Positions 1 through 14,090 of a stretch of DNA of 64,000 nucleotides are shown piece after piece. The stretch comes from Collybiopsis luxurians FD-317 M1 (taxonomy: Eukaryota > Basidiomycota > Agaricomycetes > Agaricales > Omphalotaceae): positions 2,345,500-2,409,499 of the forward strand of contig KN834749.1 in the NCBI GenBank assembly GCA_000827265.1, in the 5' to 3' direction. Numbering within the stretch: position 1 is the first letter of the stretch; each line of letters starts with the position of its first letter. The position numbers and the translations under genes were made by a program. The notes beneath the pieces are model-generated. The model saw nothing but the letters and a program-made list of their open reading frames with translations, was not told the DNA's origin and did not search any database.

Positions 1-399
1 AAAGCAATGGAAGCCGAACTCGAACGTTCGAAAGCTTCATCATCATCTGCATTTGCTCCTACTGATACCAAAAGGTCTGGTGCGTCAACTCAAGCTCAAG
101 GAAGTTCCGGAAACGAGAAAGCTTCGGCCAAAGGCAAAGGAAAAGCGAAGGTAGTATCATTTGCCGAAGGCAGCGAAAGCAGCGATGAGGATGTCGATAT
201 CGAGGCGGCGATGGAAGCTGAGCTGAAAGCTGCGTTAGAACGAGGAGACGACGTGGACGAAGATGGACTGGGAGATGCGGACATTGATTATAATCTCATC
301 AAGAACTTCTTGGAAAGTTTGAAAAGTCAAGCGGGTTTGTCAGGACCGGTCAGTAATTTGGCTAGTCGATTACAACCTGGATGGAAGATGCCAAAGTAG
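1..399 (+). CDS. C-terminal part of ecdysoneless/SGT1-family protein (5' truncated by window)
   Basis: An open frame runs in from the left edge and stops at 397-399. The end of the protein carries the pattern typical of the ecdysoneless (ECD/SGT1, suppressor of GCR2) family: an acidic stretch followed by DYNLIKNFLESLKSQAGL and a GP-SNL tail. Family members are linked to pre-mRNA splicing, transcription and cell-cycle control; that role is family knowledge and is not visible here. The visible portion is low-complexity (Ser/Lys-rich, then Asp/Glu-rich) up to the conserved tail. No intron is seen in this part. It is followed at about 140 bp by the AP-3 sigma gene on the same strand. Identification rests on the conserved tail only, because the main domain lies outside the window. 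Confidence 0.7.
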   Translation, partial: KAMEAELERSKASSSSAFAPTDTKRSGASTQAQGSSGNEKASAKGKGKAKVVSFAEGSESSDEDVDIEAAMEAELKAALERGDDVDEDGLGDADIDYNLIKNFLESLKSQAGLSGPVSNLASRLQPGWKMPK

Positions 400-541
400 G
401 TACATCGGGTAATAGAAGTAGCTAGCGGAAGTTGTAAAAAAAATTCTCGTGCAACTGCAGACGTCAGCTGTGTGACGAGAACGCCAGCTTTGACCTTGAG
501 TTTACGTAATCTGCGGGTGCTCCTTCCGCTCGTCCGTCATC

Positions 542-1340
542 ATGATTCACGCAGTCCTCATCTGTCAGTCCCTTGCTTTGCTCAGAGTCAAACTGTGAGC
601 TGAAAACTTCTGCTACAGTTAACACGTCAGGTGTGCCTCGATTAACCAAATTCTACACACCTGTACACCACTCTGTTCAAACATTGGTTCAAAAGATCTT
701 TTCTCTCGTTTATTCGCGACCCGTTGGCCTTTGCAACTTCCTAGATGCCCCCGAACTGGAGCCGTTTCTTGCCCAGAATGAGGAAGGAGAGAAATGGCGC
801 GTCGTGTATCGAAATTATGCCACTCTCTGTTTCGTGTTCGTGATAGACGGGGCAGAAAGCGAACTGGGTATCCTTGACCTGATTCAAGTATGCGAAAGCG
901 TATTTTAGAACAGAAGCTTAACTCATTATTTATTGCAGGTCTTTGTAGAATCACTTGATCGAGCTTTCGAGAACGTCTGTGAGCTAGATCTCGTTTTTCA
1001 CTTCGATGAAGTACGGCTACTTTCTTATATCTGCATTGTGTTCTGTTAACCTACAATCAGGTACACCATATACTCGCTGAAATAATCCAAGGTGGACTGG
1101 TTCTCGAGACAAACGTGGATGAAATTGATGATGCAGGTTCGTATACAGTGACCCTCATCGTCTTCAGAGACCTATGCCCATCACATCCTCATAGTGCAAC
1201 TGGCAACCAAGCTAAGGAAGGAATCGTATGCTGCAGCAAATCCTCTAGCTTTGGGTGGTGGGCTAGCCCCCCGAGGATCAAACATGCCTACACCTCTTGG
1301 TTGGCTTACAGGAAAGCTCACTGGTGTTGGGGCTCGATAG
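542..1340 (+). CDS. APS3: AP-3 adaptor complex sigma subunit
   Basis: Small subunit of the AP-3 clathrin-adaptor-type complex, which sorts cargo from Golgi/endosome to the vacuole. Five exons can be joined in frame: 542-563, 619-887, 939-1010, 1061-1136 and 1195-1340, giving 194 residues, close to the usual length for the family. The longin-like fold signatures are clear: PRLTKFYTPV near the N-terminus, WRVVYRNYATLCFVFVID, then ESELGILDLIQ and the FENVCELDL motif that separates AP-3 sigma from AP-1/AP-2 sigma. The first exon codes for only seven residues plus one base, so the start at 542 depends on the intron 564-618; the frame and the family N-terminus (MIHAVLIF) both support it. The C-terminal 45 residues are Gly/Pro/Leu-rich and less conserved. 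Confidence 0.9.
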
Positions 1341-1549
1341 GTAAGTCTTGGATGAACCAGAATATAGGTATATCCGAGCATCGCACTCAAAATTTGGTAT
1401 AGGTCTATTGCTTCCTTTTTTACTAAGAAAGTTCCATCTAGATACCAGTGCACTACTAGTTACAACTGTCAACCTCCCATAGACAGTGTCTAACAGTACC
1501 TGGAAAATGTATATTATTAACGCTCGAGCTCGGAGTAGATGTACCAATG

Positions 1550-2703
1550 CTATGTATTTTCTGCAGCTGTAGTCATTGTACCTAAAAAAAAAGTACGGGA
1601 ATGAGGACCTGAAAAACAACAATAAAGACGCCGCATACGTTTCCTTTTCTTTTTACCACCACCAGGTGCTCCTTTCGGCGGAGGTTCTTGATTGTTCAGT
1701 TTTGGTGTTGGAACTCGGGAGACTACGGGTGCAGGAGTAGCAGATGTACGGCTTGTAGATACCATTGGAATTGGATCTGGCGGGACGCTATCGGGCCTAG
1801 GAGCTACATTTCTGGAAGCAAGGGAAGCCGAGGAGTGTGCAGCTGTAGCATGCATGGCATTCATGAGAAGTGCGTTATTCTGCTGTTTCTTGGGAACACC
1901 CGAAGATGTGGTAGTGGTATTTCGTTTAGCTGATGGCTCTGATAAACCATCCACTTCATTTGTCGTATCCACTTGTTTCTTGTTTGAATCTTCGTTCAAT
2001 GATGGATCCACGATAGGCCAAACGAAACCGGACCGAGGGGTATAGTCAGGGCGATGACTACGCAGAGAGTCCAACGTTGATTGAATAGAGTACAGGGATG
2101 TGAGCTAAACGGCATCATTGAGAGACATTCAATCGCAGTGAGCGCTCAAGGTACAAACCAAGCGATTCGACAAGACAGTATATAAATCCGGGGATTGGTA
2201 TATTCGGTTATTTATGACGAAGAAGGCGGCGAGAGGTTTGACTGTCTAGCCGAAATGAAGAGCACACCAGCAAAGAGACTCCCAAACTAACCTTCTTCTG
2301 GAGACAAACGTTCACGCTTATGAATCACAAAGAAAGACGGAGGTTGAGCGTGTACAACCGCGAATTCAACGCCGGTGAACCGTCTGAGACGATTGAGCTG
2401 GAACGATGAACTGCCGAAATATTTTCACAGACTTACTTGAGTTCTTCGGCTTCATTTACGACAGGTATACCCGTGTGCATGGTCTGCATGCGCAAGACCT
2501 GGTTGCTGCTCTGTTTATCGTAAAACATGGAAGTTGTAAAGTATTCAAAAACATTTTCGCTAGTAAGAGGTCCATTGGCCTGATATTTGAGATCAAAAAG
2601 AGACATTCTGAAGGAGAATTGAGAAAATAACCTGAATCCATTCGTGCCAAATAAAGAACCTGTGGCTATAATCATCTGGCGGGTGAAGGTCGCTTACCTC
2701 CAT
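1550..2703 (-). CDS. MED6: Mediator complex subunit 6
   Basis: Head-module subunit of Mediator, which bridges activators and RNA polymerase II. The N-terminus begins MEVSDLHPPDDYSHRFFIWH, ending in the family WHEWIQ motif, then continues after an intron with ENVFEYFTTSMFYDKQSSNQ and MHTGIPVVNEAEEL. Further exons carry RFTGVEFAVVHAQPPSFFVI, the NNRIYQSPDLYTVLSNRL motif and PDYTPRSGFVWPIVDPS, all hallmark MED6 blocks in the expected order. Exon 1 is 2632-2703 (24 codons); at least four more introns are needed. The C-terminal third is Ser/Thr/Pro-rich and ends in a basic GGGKKKRKR patch; the very last exon, after a short intron near 1620, is uncertain. The gene is convergent with APS3, whose stop lies only 210 bp from this one. 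Confidence 0.9.
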
Positions 2704-2899
2704 GGTAGTTTGATTTGCAAACACGTCGTCCGAAAAAGGAAACACGTCTGTATGGGCGTCTCTTCTCACGCATTTATCCAGAGCCTTGGTTCCCGAAAAT
2801 CTTCGAATACCAATCCTCTGTTTCTATCCGTTCCTCCGGGTTTACTTTAGCATTCATCATGGCCTCCCCCATCATTCCTCAGACATTCCTTTCTTCCCT

Positions 2900-5147
2900 A
2901 TGTCAGCTCGACTTCCAAAATCACCTCTCACCTTCAACTCGACGTTCAGATCGCTCTTTCACCATGTAAGGAGGCATGTCGGTGTCGGCATAGTGTGTGC
3001 TGTCGCCTACTTCGATCCGTACGTTGAATTACTCGAAAGAGCGAATTATGCTCATCGGAACGCAGGGGAAACTGGTGGTAATTTTTTCTCTTCTCTTCCG
3101 TGATTAGAATAAAGCCCACTGTAAGGCCCTCTTAGTGTTGACTTACAAGCTGGAGCCCTGTTTGGCTACAGACCGATGTTGTTCATCCTTCTCCTCTCTG
3201 GAGTGGGCGCGATGATGCTTCAAGTTGGTATTACAGTTGCGTACATGAAAATCGGTGCTTATTCCCTTTCAGACCCTGGCGTGTAAATTAGGATGCGTCA
3301 CGGGGATAGGTAAGAATGGAGCTCGATAAATCCGTAGCACTCATCCAAGTCTCTCTCAGACTTGGCTTCCCATTGTCGATTACTTCTTCATGACCGTCCC
3401 ACGCACCCTCGTCTGGTGCGGTGTCTGGTATTGTACCCCTTATATATTTTTGCGGAGATCGCCATTATCTCTACGGATTTAGCTGAGCTTCTCGGATCCG
3501 CTATTGGTATTTGCCTCATTTTTCCGAGCATACCTCTGTGGACGGGGGTTATTCTGACTGCGTTGGATGTACTGGTCTTCCTCCTGTTCTCCGATCCGTC
3601 TCGAGGTCAAGGCCGACCAGTCAGAATATTTGAATTTGTGATAATGGCACTGGTGAGTGGATTCTTGATTCGCTTGGTATGTGGATCAAGCCGAGTATGT
3701 GAATAGGTGTTTGCGATATTCGCTTGTTTTATTGTTTTACTCATCAGAGTACATCCCCATTGGTCCACTGCCTTTCTTGGATACATACCCAACAAGAAGC
3801 TCTTCCAAGCTGACCCTAATGGCATGTATGCAGGTACGAGCATATCATTATTTTAATTTACCAAGCTAAAGGTTTTTCGTGTAGCGGTTGGTATTCTTGG
3901 TGCCACCATCATGCCTCATGCTCTTTTTTTGGGATCATTTCTAGCTACTCAAGACCGAGAAGCATTAAACCCGCCGTCATCTTCGGTGAATCTTCCTGGT
4001 CCGTCAAGTAGCGTGAAGCTCGCAAGAAGTCTGAAAACATATTTTGCGGACCTCTTCCGTGTCACTCCTGCAGAGCGTGCTGCCGCCGCCAGAGACTACC
4101 GGTCCAAATATGGCGAACGAGAAAACAACAGCTTATCGTTCGTCAAGCAGCATCTCAATCATCTCATCATCGATGTTTGTTCTAGCATTCTCGCTCTTGC
4201 GGTGCCGATCAATTCTGCGTAAGTGTTAACAAGCTGCCGACCGTTGGCTGTCTTAAAGCTAAGCTCGAATCCAGAATTCTTATTCTGTCTGCTACTGTAT
4301 TTTACAAACGGTTGTCTACAGAGGAAAAAGATGGAATCACTATCGGTTTGTTCGACGCCCATCAGCTCATAAGCACCCGGATCGGCCCAGGTATCTCGTC
4401 CACTTACGCTGAGGAGAGCAAGCTGAAATTCTCTTCTAGGTTCAGCCTTCCTTTTCGCGTTCGCACTTTTACTCTCAGGGCAGTCGGCCAGTATCACCGC
4501 GACATTCGCCGGTCAAATAGTCGGGGAAGGGTTCATCGAATGGCGAGTCACAGTGAGCACGCGTATTGATTCTCTGTTTCATTCAGTGCATTTACTCGGA
4601 CGTCAAGCCATTTCTCCGACGGCTTTTGACGCGTTTAATAAGCCTGATACCTTCCGTGGCGGTAGCCGTGGCTGTAGGACGTGACGGTATAGACAATCTG
4701 CTCATCATTTCGCAGATTATTCTGTCCATCGTCCTGCCCTTTGTCGCTTTTCCTTTAATCTACCTCACGTCCTCGAAAGTCGTGATGAGAGTGCGGAAAC
4801 CTTCACCGTCGCCTCTCTCTCCAGTAGACATAAAAATTCCTCAAGAGCGATGTGAGGACAGCTCTGTTCACGCGACCGAGAACGCCCTTGCAGCGCCATT
4901 AGAGCGCTCTGCTCATGGCAGCATTCAAGAAGTACACATTGAGGATGAACCTCTTCATACTCTGGATGATAAGGTAGCTCAGGATTACGGGATTGAGTTC
5001 AATCCGGAAATGGTTTCTCTCGACGAGTCGGAGTATATAGATTACAGCAATGGACCGCTGATGTCTATCTCTGCGTATTTGATATGGGCAGCAATATTGG
5101 CAGCGAACGTCTACGCTATGGTCGCGTTGGGCTTGGATGAGACGTAG
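2900..5147 (+). CDS. NRAMP-family divalent metal transporter (Mn/Fe, SMF-like)
   Basis: Integral membrane proton-coupled importer of Mn2+/Fe2+ and related metals. The metal-binding motif DPGNW in TM1 is rebuilt across the first intron (GATCC joined to GGGAAACTGG), followed by CVDLQAGALFGYR and a hydrophobic TM2. TM6 has the matching metal motif as MPHALFLGSF. A later segment reads LLLSGQSASITATFAGQIVG, the canonical transport signature. Roughly ten short introns split the gene. The start at 2900 (MSARLPKSPLTF) is the first ATG in frame with DPGNW that gives a normal-length N-terminus; an in-frame ATG at 2786 would add a hydrophobic extension. A hydrophilic loop near 4810-5010 lies between the last two predicted membrane spans. 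Whether it sits at the plasma membrane, Golgi or vacuole cannot be told from sequence. Confidence 0.88.
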
Positions 5148-6753
5148 CGAGGAATAGTATAAGGACAATAATAAAGAAAACTAGTGGGTATGTTCGGGAG
5201 TATGTTCGACCTTGCTCAGTTCGTGATGGAGATCTGCATTGTCATGTTGTTGTTTACTAGGATATTACATTATCTTTATTCTGCCAGAGATTATTAGGCT
5301 CGCTGCTTCTTCGTGGACTAGATCATTGACTCGCTCACTAAATGGAAGACCCTGGGTGGAGAATGGCGCAAGATGGATAGATCGTTCACTGTCACGAGTG
5401 GTACACAACGTTCAGGTAAGTTTTCTTTCAATTCTGGTTGGTTGATCGATGCAAGATCGAGGAACATGCAGTATTTCGTGCGTCTTCTGGTCAGGCTAAA
5501 GGACCTCTGTACAAAGATTTGAATGCATATGAACTCAAACGAAGCATTATCCTTGTATCCGAAACTCTGTGTTAGAGACTACTCTCTCTTATAGGTCTAG
5601 TCTGATCGTGATTGGACGTGAAGCAGACCGACTGGAGTCTTGATGGTCTTTCCTGATCACTCGGGTAGCGTCAGTTGATGCTCTCTTGACGCCAGACTGA
5701 TGTCAAACTGCTCGGAACTTATAGAGGCATTGGTATTGTTGATATGGAGCAACAGAACTTTTTATCATTGCAGAAGAACCCCGGAACCTGGAATTGAATC
5801 CCTCTTTATATGCACGTACAGGGAAATTTGTATACACATACTCCCAGTGCCAGTGGGAGCTCAATAGTAATAGAGTCTAAAAATGCCGTGTTCCTGATTA
5901 ATCTCCCAATGACCACTTCGAACTCGAAAACTGGTAAATACGTGCTATACACGGACGAATCGGAGGTAGCGGACGCTATAGGGCGATGTCCTTGGGCGAG
6001 CCCAATTGACAAATGACATACCCGTAGTGTCTTGACAGAGCTACGTATGTTAAGGTATATACCCTGTATTCCATATGCGCGCCTTTTGAATTCGCGCTGA
6101 GCGGCGCACGAACAACCGGGCTAGCATCTCCTGCACGACAGCGATCAGCGCCCACTCATCTTGCAGATCAACACCATCGGACGAGTATCCTTGGAATTTC
6201 AATTTTTTGGTAAACAAACGACACAAAGAGATCAATAGAGATAGCAACAGCTCCGATCATAAAGAAGGAATCCAACGAGTGCAAGTCAGCGCGAAACAGG
6301 ATTGAAAAAGGAAAGCAAAGAAAACCAGAAACAAAACAACGAGAATTGAAAAATAGAGAGGAAATAGAGAATAATTAAGGAGAGTACTAGACGGTACAAG
6401 ACAATCATAAACAAGGGTAGATTGGGTAACGCTTGGAAGTCAGAAGAAAAATTCATCTCGAGATCACGTTCGTCACGGGGCCAAGGAGGCTACAGTCTGC
6501 TTCAAGGCGGTACGATACGTGATACAACGAATGACGCTTGGCGTGCTTGGTCCCGTTAAGTATAGATACATACGTTAACGATATCGAGAAGTAGCGCATA
6601 AGGGGAGCCAGGCAAATAGAAAATGAGACAAGCCTTTTGGCAAGGGAGTGAATTAGCATTCACAACAACTAGAGAAGAAAGTCAGCCAGCAGGTTCAAAG
6701 GTCGGGGCAAGAGTGACCGTACGCAAACGAAAGTTAGTTGAGAGCAAGGTCAT
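5148..6753. other. Intergenic region, no gene recognised
   Basis: About 1.6 kb between the NRAMP stop and the end of the C2H2 factor. Only short open frames occur and none resembles a known family. The segment at 5264-5415 is preceded by a tag-like acceptor and followed by gtaagt at 5415-5420, so it could be an exon of an untranslated transcript. The purine-rich stretch around 6300-6390 is likely the 3' UTR of the minus-strand C2H2 gene. Confidence 0.5.
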
Positions 6754-7856
6754 TTATTTGACCTTTTCGCCGCAATTACATGTGGAACGACCACCACCGA
6801 CGGTGCCTTTCCCACAGTTATCACACCACGTACGTGCACCCTTGTCCACCCCGATCGATTTTTTCGATGTTGCGGAGTGGGTGGAAGAGCAAACGGACTC
6901 ATCCCGATGAATACTAATCAGATGACGGCCGAGATCGTGTTTGCGACTGAACGAACGTCCACAGGCACGATGTGGGCAAACATGGGGCTTCAACCTGTTG
7001 GGGTCGTGCGTCGCCATGTGAGTTTTGAGGTTATACGCTCTAGCGAAAGCTGAGAAAGCAGAGTCAGTAATGTACAGAAACATCAAAGAAAAAACATACC
7101 ACGAGGACAAACATTGCATTTGTACTTTTTGCGAGGGTCACCTTTGTACTCTTCGGACGAAGGCACCAGCGGGATTGATGGGACCACAGGCGGCAGTGGT
7201 GATGTGATATGGGTAGGAGAGACTGTGACCCCGTAGTTGGACAATTGATTGTAGTATTCGTTTGAGATTGTGTTGCGGGTATGGGGACCGTAGTCCGAGA
7301 AGCTGCTTCGTGGAATATAGGGCTTCGCATTGAGCTGAGCGCGGTTCACAGGACTGCGAGGAGGTGTGGGCGGCAAAGTGGTATTGAACGCCGCTGGATC
7401 CACGCTATCCAAACCGCTTAGAGCTTGGGCCTGCGCTTGGGCACTCGCATAAGGATCCACCGCAATTCGCTGGAAGTCCATCTCAAGTTCGAGAGGGAAA
7501 GAGTAGTTGGATGTCGAGTGAGGAGAATAGCTGTATAAAGACTCGGAATGGACGGAAAGTGAGTCGTAAGCTGACTCTGAAGAGGCTGATGGTGGCGCGC
7601 AGGTGGGAGTCTCCGAACGCAAGAACTGGAAAGCATTGTTTTCTACAGTTAAGAGTTCGAGATTAATGTCATCGAGACCAGCTAATGCATCAAGATCGGA
7701 CTCGAATTCATCTGGCAGTGGGGCCAAGGGTGCTTCATGGTAGGAAAAGTCAAAAGCAGGATGGTTATACTGCTGCTGCTGGCGTTTCGTGTAGTCATTA
7801 TTGGTAAACAAGTCAAATTGACTTGAACCTGCAGTGAACGGGGTGTGTTCGGTCAT
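6754..7856 (-). CDS. C2H2 zinc-finger transcription factor
   Basis: Two exons, 7050/7049 to 6754 and 7856-7100, joined over an intron at 7050-7099. The first 230 residues are a low-complexity activation-type region rich in Ser, Pro, Tyr and acidic residues. At the C-terminus sit two C2H2 fingers: YKCNVCPRAFARAYNLKTH, with a second His, and then a C-x4-C finger, HVCPHRACGRSFSRKHDLGR followed by H-x4-H. After the fingers comes a Cys-rich tail, WCDNCGKG followed by STCNCGEKVK at the stop, which looks like a shortened third finger. The RKHDLGRH style of the second finger is like that of Crz1/Ace2/Swi5-type fungal factors, but no specific orthology can be claimed. It probably acts in the nucleus. 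The 5' region up to 8260 carries no other gene. Confidence 0.85.
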
Positions 7857-8440
7857 TGAACTGAAAGAACCGATTGATGGTAATTCTTGGAAATCAAGGT
7901 TTGTGGATCTAACGCCTGTAACGCTTGAAGGTAGCGAGAATAAAGAAGATGATGGAGGTTGAGAAGGAGAGATTGGGGAGCTTTTGGCCTTCCGCAGCTA
8001 CGTATTTTCTCACACTTCCTTGGATCACTCGGCCACCGCTTAAAATTCCCGATCGGCCGCATTTCCAAGAATATTTCTCGCTTTGACCTTTTACGCACAA
8101 GAAAAAAATAGAACCAGTTAAAACAAAGGATGCGTATCAACGGATAGCCATCTGGCCTCGAGTATCCTGACAGCGCTGACAATGAAATAAATACTTGCAG
8201 GACCTTGAAGCCCGGCCTGTAAGCAAAATTTGATGTCCTCAACAGCTTTTACAATACTCCTCCAGTGCCAGTCATTTCATATTACAAAAAAGATTTGCCG
8301 TTGTTCCTGGGTAAGTACGTGTCTTCAACGGGAGACGTGTCCATGACGATTTATTCGGGAAAAAAACTTTCGTTTCGTGGTGAGCTCAAAGTGCACGCAG
8401 TTCAAGGGAAAGGAATACAATTTAGAAAAAAAAACGACAC

Positions 8441-8446
8441 AAAAAA
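8441..8446 (-). terminator. Pol III terminator of tRNA-Lys
   Basis: A run of six A on the plus strand, hence T6 on the transcribed strand, begins 10 bp past the 3' end of the tRNA. A second run of nine A lies just beyond at 8426-8434. Such T-runs end RNA polymerase III transcription. Confidence 0.75.
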
Positions 8447-8455
8447 TACAACATA

Positions 8456-8550
8456 GCCCACCGCGAGGGTCGAACTCGCAGCCTTCAGATTTTCCAAGTT
8501 TTTAACCCGCCGTAAAAGTCTGACGCTCTATCCGATTGAGCTAGGCGGGC
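8456..8550 (-). tRNA. tRNA-Lys (anticodon UUU) with a 22-nt intron
   Basis: The reverse strand folds as a complete cloverleaf. Acceptor GCCCGCC pairs with GGTGGGC (one G-U pair), the D arm is GCTC/GAGC, the anticodon stem TCAGA/TCTGA and the T stem GCGAG/CTCGC around TTCGACC. The anticodon loop reads C-T-TTT-A, so the anticodon is TTT at 8514-8516. A 22-nt intron (8491-8512) sits one base 3' of the anticodon, between positions 37 and 38, the canonical place for eukaryotic nuclear tRNA introns. The A box (TAGCTCAATCGG) and B box (AGTTCGACCC) promoters are intact. The gene lies between the C2H2 factor and the end of MCM5. Confidence 0.95.
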
Positions 8551-8676
8551 TTATCCCATACGGAAGACTTCCAATCTATGATGCCTTCTAATATTCAAGT
8601 TATACTGAAACACTGGTACATGGTACTACTACAACAGATAACACAAAGAAAACAAAGAAACGTAAGAGATATCCAT

Positions 8677-11460
<2,784 letters not shown>

Positions 11461-12051
11461 GACTGGGACAAGGTGGAGGCGAGAGAAAGAAAAGTGACGA
11501 GTGACAGATTCGCGTGACGCTTCGCGTTAGAGTCCCGTGATCCTAATGGCCCATCCGGGTCCTGGTCTAGCGTAGGCGGAGATTGCGTTGGTTTCGAAAA
11601 CATGCAACCTCCAGCTTTCCCCAAATCTCTCACCATGTGCCTTGAGAGCAATCGGGGGTTCAAAAAACAATCTTCACAAGGGCCTTTCTGGAATATGTCT
11701 GCTTGCTGCGATCGACCCACTGCTACAATGAGATCTCACCAAGCTTTACTTTTGGGGAGCGTATATAATTTTTCTCTTCCATATCCACGGTTCCCTCTCC
11801 CAACGGACTCAATGATCGAAACGCCTTGCGATGAACCCACTGAATCCAGTATGATGGCTCATGTTGAGCGACCTTTCATCTCTGAGCGATTTAAGTCATG
11901 ATAAACCCGCCAACTGGTGTATTATCATCCATGTACAGTATGCTGCAAGTCTCCAGAAAATCAAAGAGCAAGTTCTGTAAAGTTGTTGCTGTCGAAGCTT
12001 ACTTGGGTCACGTGCTGAAATTGTCTTGCCACTTCCTTGCCATCGTCCACC
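11461..12051. other. Divergent intergenic region MCM5/CSN6
   Basis: 591 bp between two start codons facing away from each other, so it should hold both promoters. A 99-codon open frame at 11602-11901 (plus) has no recognised motif and is probably fortuitous. A TATA-like gtatataatt lies at 11760-11769. Confidence 0.5.
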
Positions 12052-13539
12052 ATGAGCGCGATGGATACCGACCACGAAGAACTTTCGGTAGTCCTGCCCT
12101 CGACAACAACATCAGGTCTCTCGATCGCCCTGTAAGTTTCACTATCATATATGACTCGTTCATCTCACTAGCAATAGACATCCACTTCCGATTCTTAACA
12201 TCTCTGAGCACTTTACCCGAATGAAACTTCAAAAGCAAACCTCCTTACCATTCAGTACGTTAATCGACAACAGCTTAAGGCCTATCTAAATGCGGCTCTA
12301 GCTCTTGGCGCGCTCTTGGGCACTCAGAACGGACGAGAGGTCGAGATTGTCAATACTTTTGAGTTGGCTTTAGAACGTGAAAGGGAAGCGATCGACCATG
12401 CTTTCTTGGTGAACAGACGAGATCAGTGTGTGTGTGTGCCTCGGGATTTGGATCAAGTCTCTTCTGAAATCGTTCGTTTCGCTCAGACAAACAAGTCTTT
12501 CCATCATTGGAATTCATCGGCTGGTATACAGTCGCCCCAACCCCAACCTCGCGCCACATTGAACTTCATACACAAGCAAGTAACCCTGAGAGGCATGTCG
12601 GTTTTCTCCTTACTTACTCTTCGGTCCCCAGTTTACCGGATATTGCACAACGCCACTATTACTCGTCCTCCAACCAAACGCAAGCCTCGTTGGAAGCGCC
12701 GATGGAACCAGTCAGAATCTTCCCTTTAAAGCCTACGAACAGACCGTCGAAATAAAAGATCGTTCATCGCGATCGGTTTTTGTTGAAGCTGCCTATACTG
12801 TCGAAACTGGAGAAGCGGAGCGTATTGCTGTCGATTGGACGGCCAAGGGTGGAGGGAGCGGAACAAGCTGTACGTATCATTCTTCTTCCCTGTAACTAGA
12901 CTCATCCCGTGTTCCTGGAAAGTGGAATCGCATTTACAAACACAACGCGCCGCTGTTAAAATGCTACACGATCGAATCCTCGTGCTAGTTCAATATGTTA
13001 CAAGTGTTATCGCAGGTACGGACATTTTTTCTTTTAAATATTTTTCTTTCAGGGAAGTGGTACTGACACATCCTGACATTTTACAGCTGAAGCACCAACT
13101 GACCATGGAATTCTTCGTTCCATTTCAGCCTTGATTGCATCCTTACCTGCCAGCGAGAACAAGACTTTCCGGGAAGAATTCAATACCGTATGTTGCTGCC
13201 CCCCACCTGCTTGTTCTTTTGAATTTCTTTTTTTCCGAATCGAGTCGAATTTGATATACTCATACACCCTTCTAGGAAGCAGAAGATGTACAGCTGACAG
13301 CGTTCCTTGCCTCGCTGACAAAATCTACCAACATTCTAAACGACGTGCGTGAATACATTCGTGAAATTGACCGGAAGCATAGCTGATGATTTATCCGATG
13401 AATACAGCTTGTTGATAAGCACAACCTGATCACCAGCAGTCGAGATGATAGATACGGTGGAGGTGGGGGTGGTCGACGCGCTACTAGACTGCAAATGGGT
13501 GGAGCTCGTCTTGGCGGAGACTGGGACCGCATGCATTAG
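12052..13539 (+). CDS. CSN6: COP9 signalosome subunit 6 (MPN-domain, non-catalytic)
   Basis: Subunit of the COP9 signalosome, which removes Nedd8 from cullin-RING ligases. After two introns the MPN domain begins HPLPILNISEHFTRMKLQKQ, then LGALLGTQNGREVEIVNTFE and FIGWYTVAPTPTSRHIELHT. The JAMM zinc site (H-x-H in the GWYHSHP motif of CSN5) is replaced by GWYTVAPT, so this is the inactive MPN partner, as expected for CSN6. The C-terminal helical part contains QRAAVKMLHDRILVLVQYVT, LTAFLASLTKSTNILNDLVD and a Gly/Arg-rich end. Start at 12052 (MSAMDTDHEELS); a second in-frame ATG lies three codons downstream. The eIF3f/Rpn8 families share the fold, but the C-terminal block fits CSN6 best. Confidence 0.87.
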
Positions 13540-14090
13540 CCTAACTATAAATTTCATGTTCTGGGCTTCCGCATCCTTGTACCTGTTATACCAAGTACAT
13601 CTTTTTTTTTTTGCATTTACCCTGTTCTAGCCAATTGCCTCTTGCAATTTGAATCTTAGCATTCGGATTCTTATAGGGCCTGGAACGAACGTTGATCATT
13701 TCTCTATCTGCTATAACCCGCGCACCAGGGGCAAAAAAGAAACCCAACCCAACAAGGTATACATTGCGTGCGTATAATACAAGTGCAATTACAACTACAA
13801 TCATGGAGGTGATTCAATAAATACTAGACCATATATACAGGAACAGAGAATTGCGTATAAAGGTGATAGATAGGTCAGTCTGAAATTGACAGGCCTCTAA
13901 AATATGTATTCCATCCATTCCATTAGAAATAAACTTGCTTCCGTCCTGAATAGAATTGAATTATAGGCATTCCGTCTATGAGGCATACAAATTAACCCGA
14001 TTGCCCCCGTATTGAGTATAGAAATTAGAAAGCGGAACACGCTGTTGCATAGTATCATCTTCTCGGAGAAGTTCCTAGAAAAAGTCAAAG
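13540..14090. other. Convergent intergenic region, no gene seen
   Basis: About 550 bp between the stops of CSN6 (plus) and the FRAY-type kinase (minus). It is AT-rich with only short open frames and most likely holds the two 3' UTRs and poly(A) sites. Confidence 0.6.

Noticed and set aside
11602..11901. 99-codon open frame between MCM5 and CSN6
   Set aside because: No recognisable motif, no splice-supported extension and a location in a divergent promoter region.
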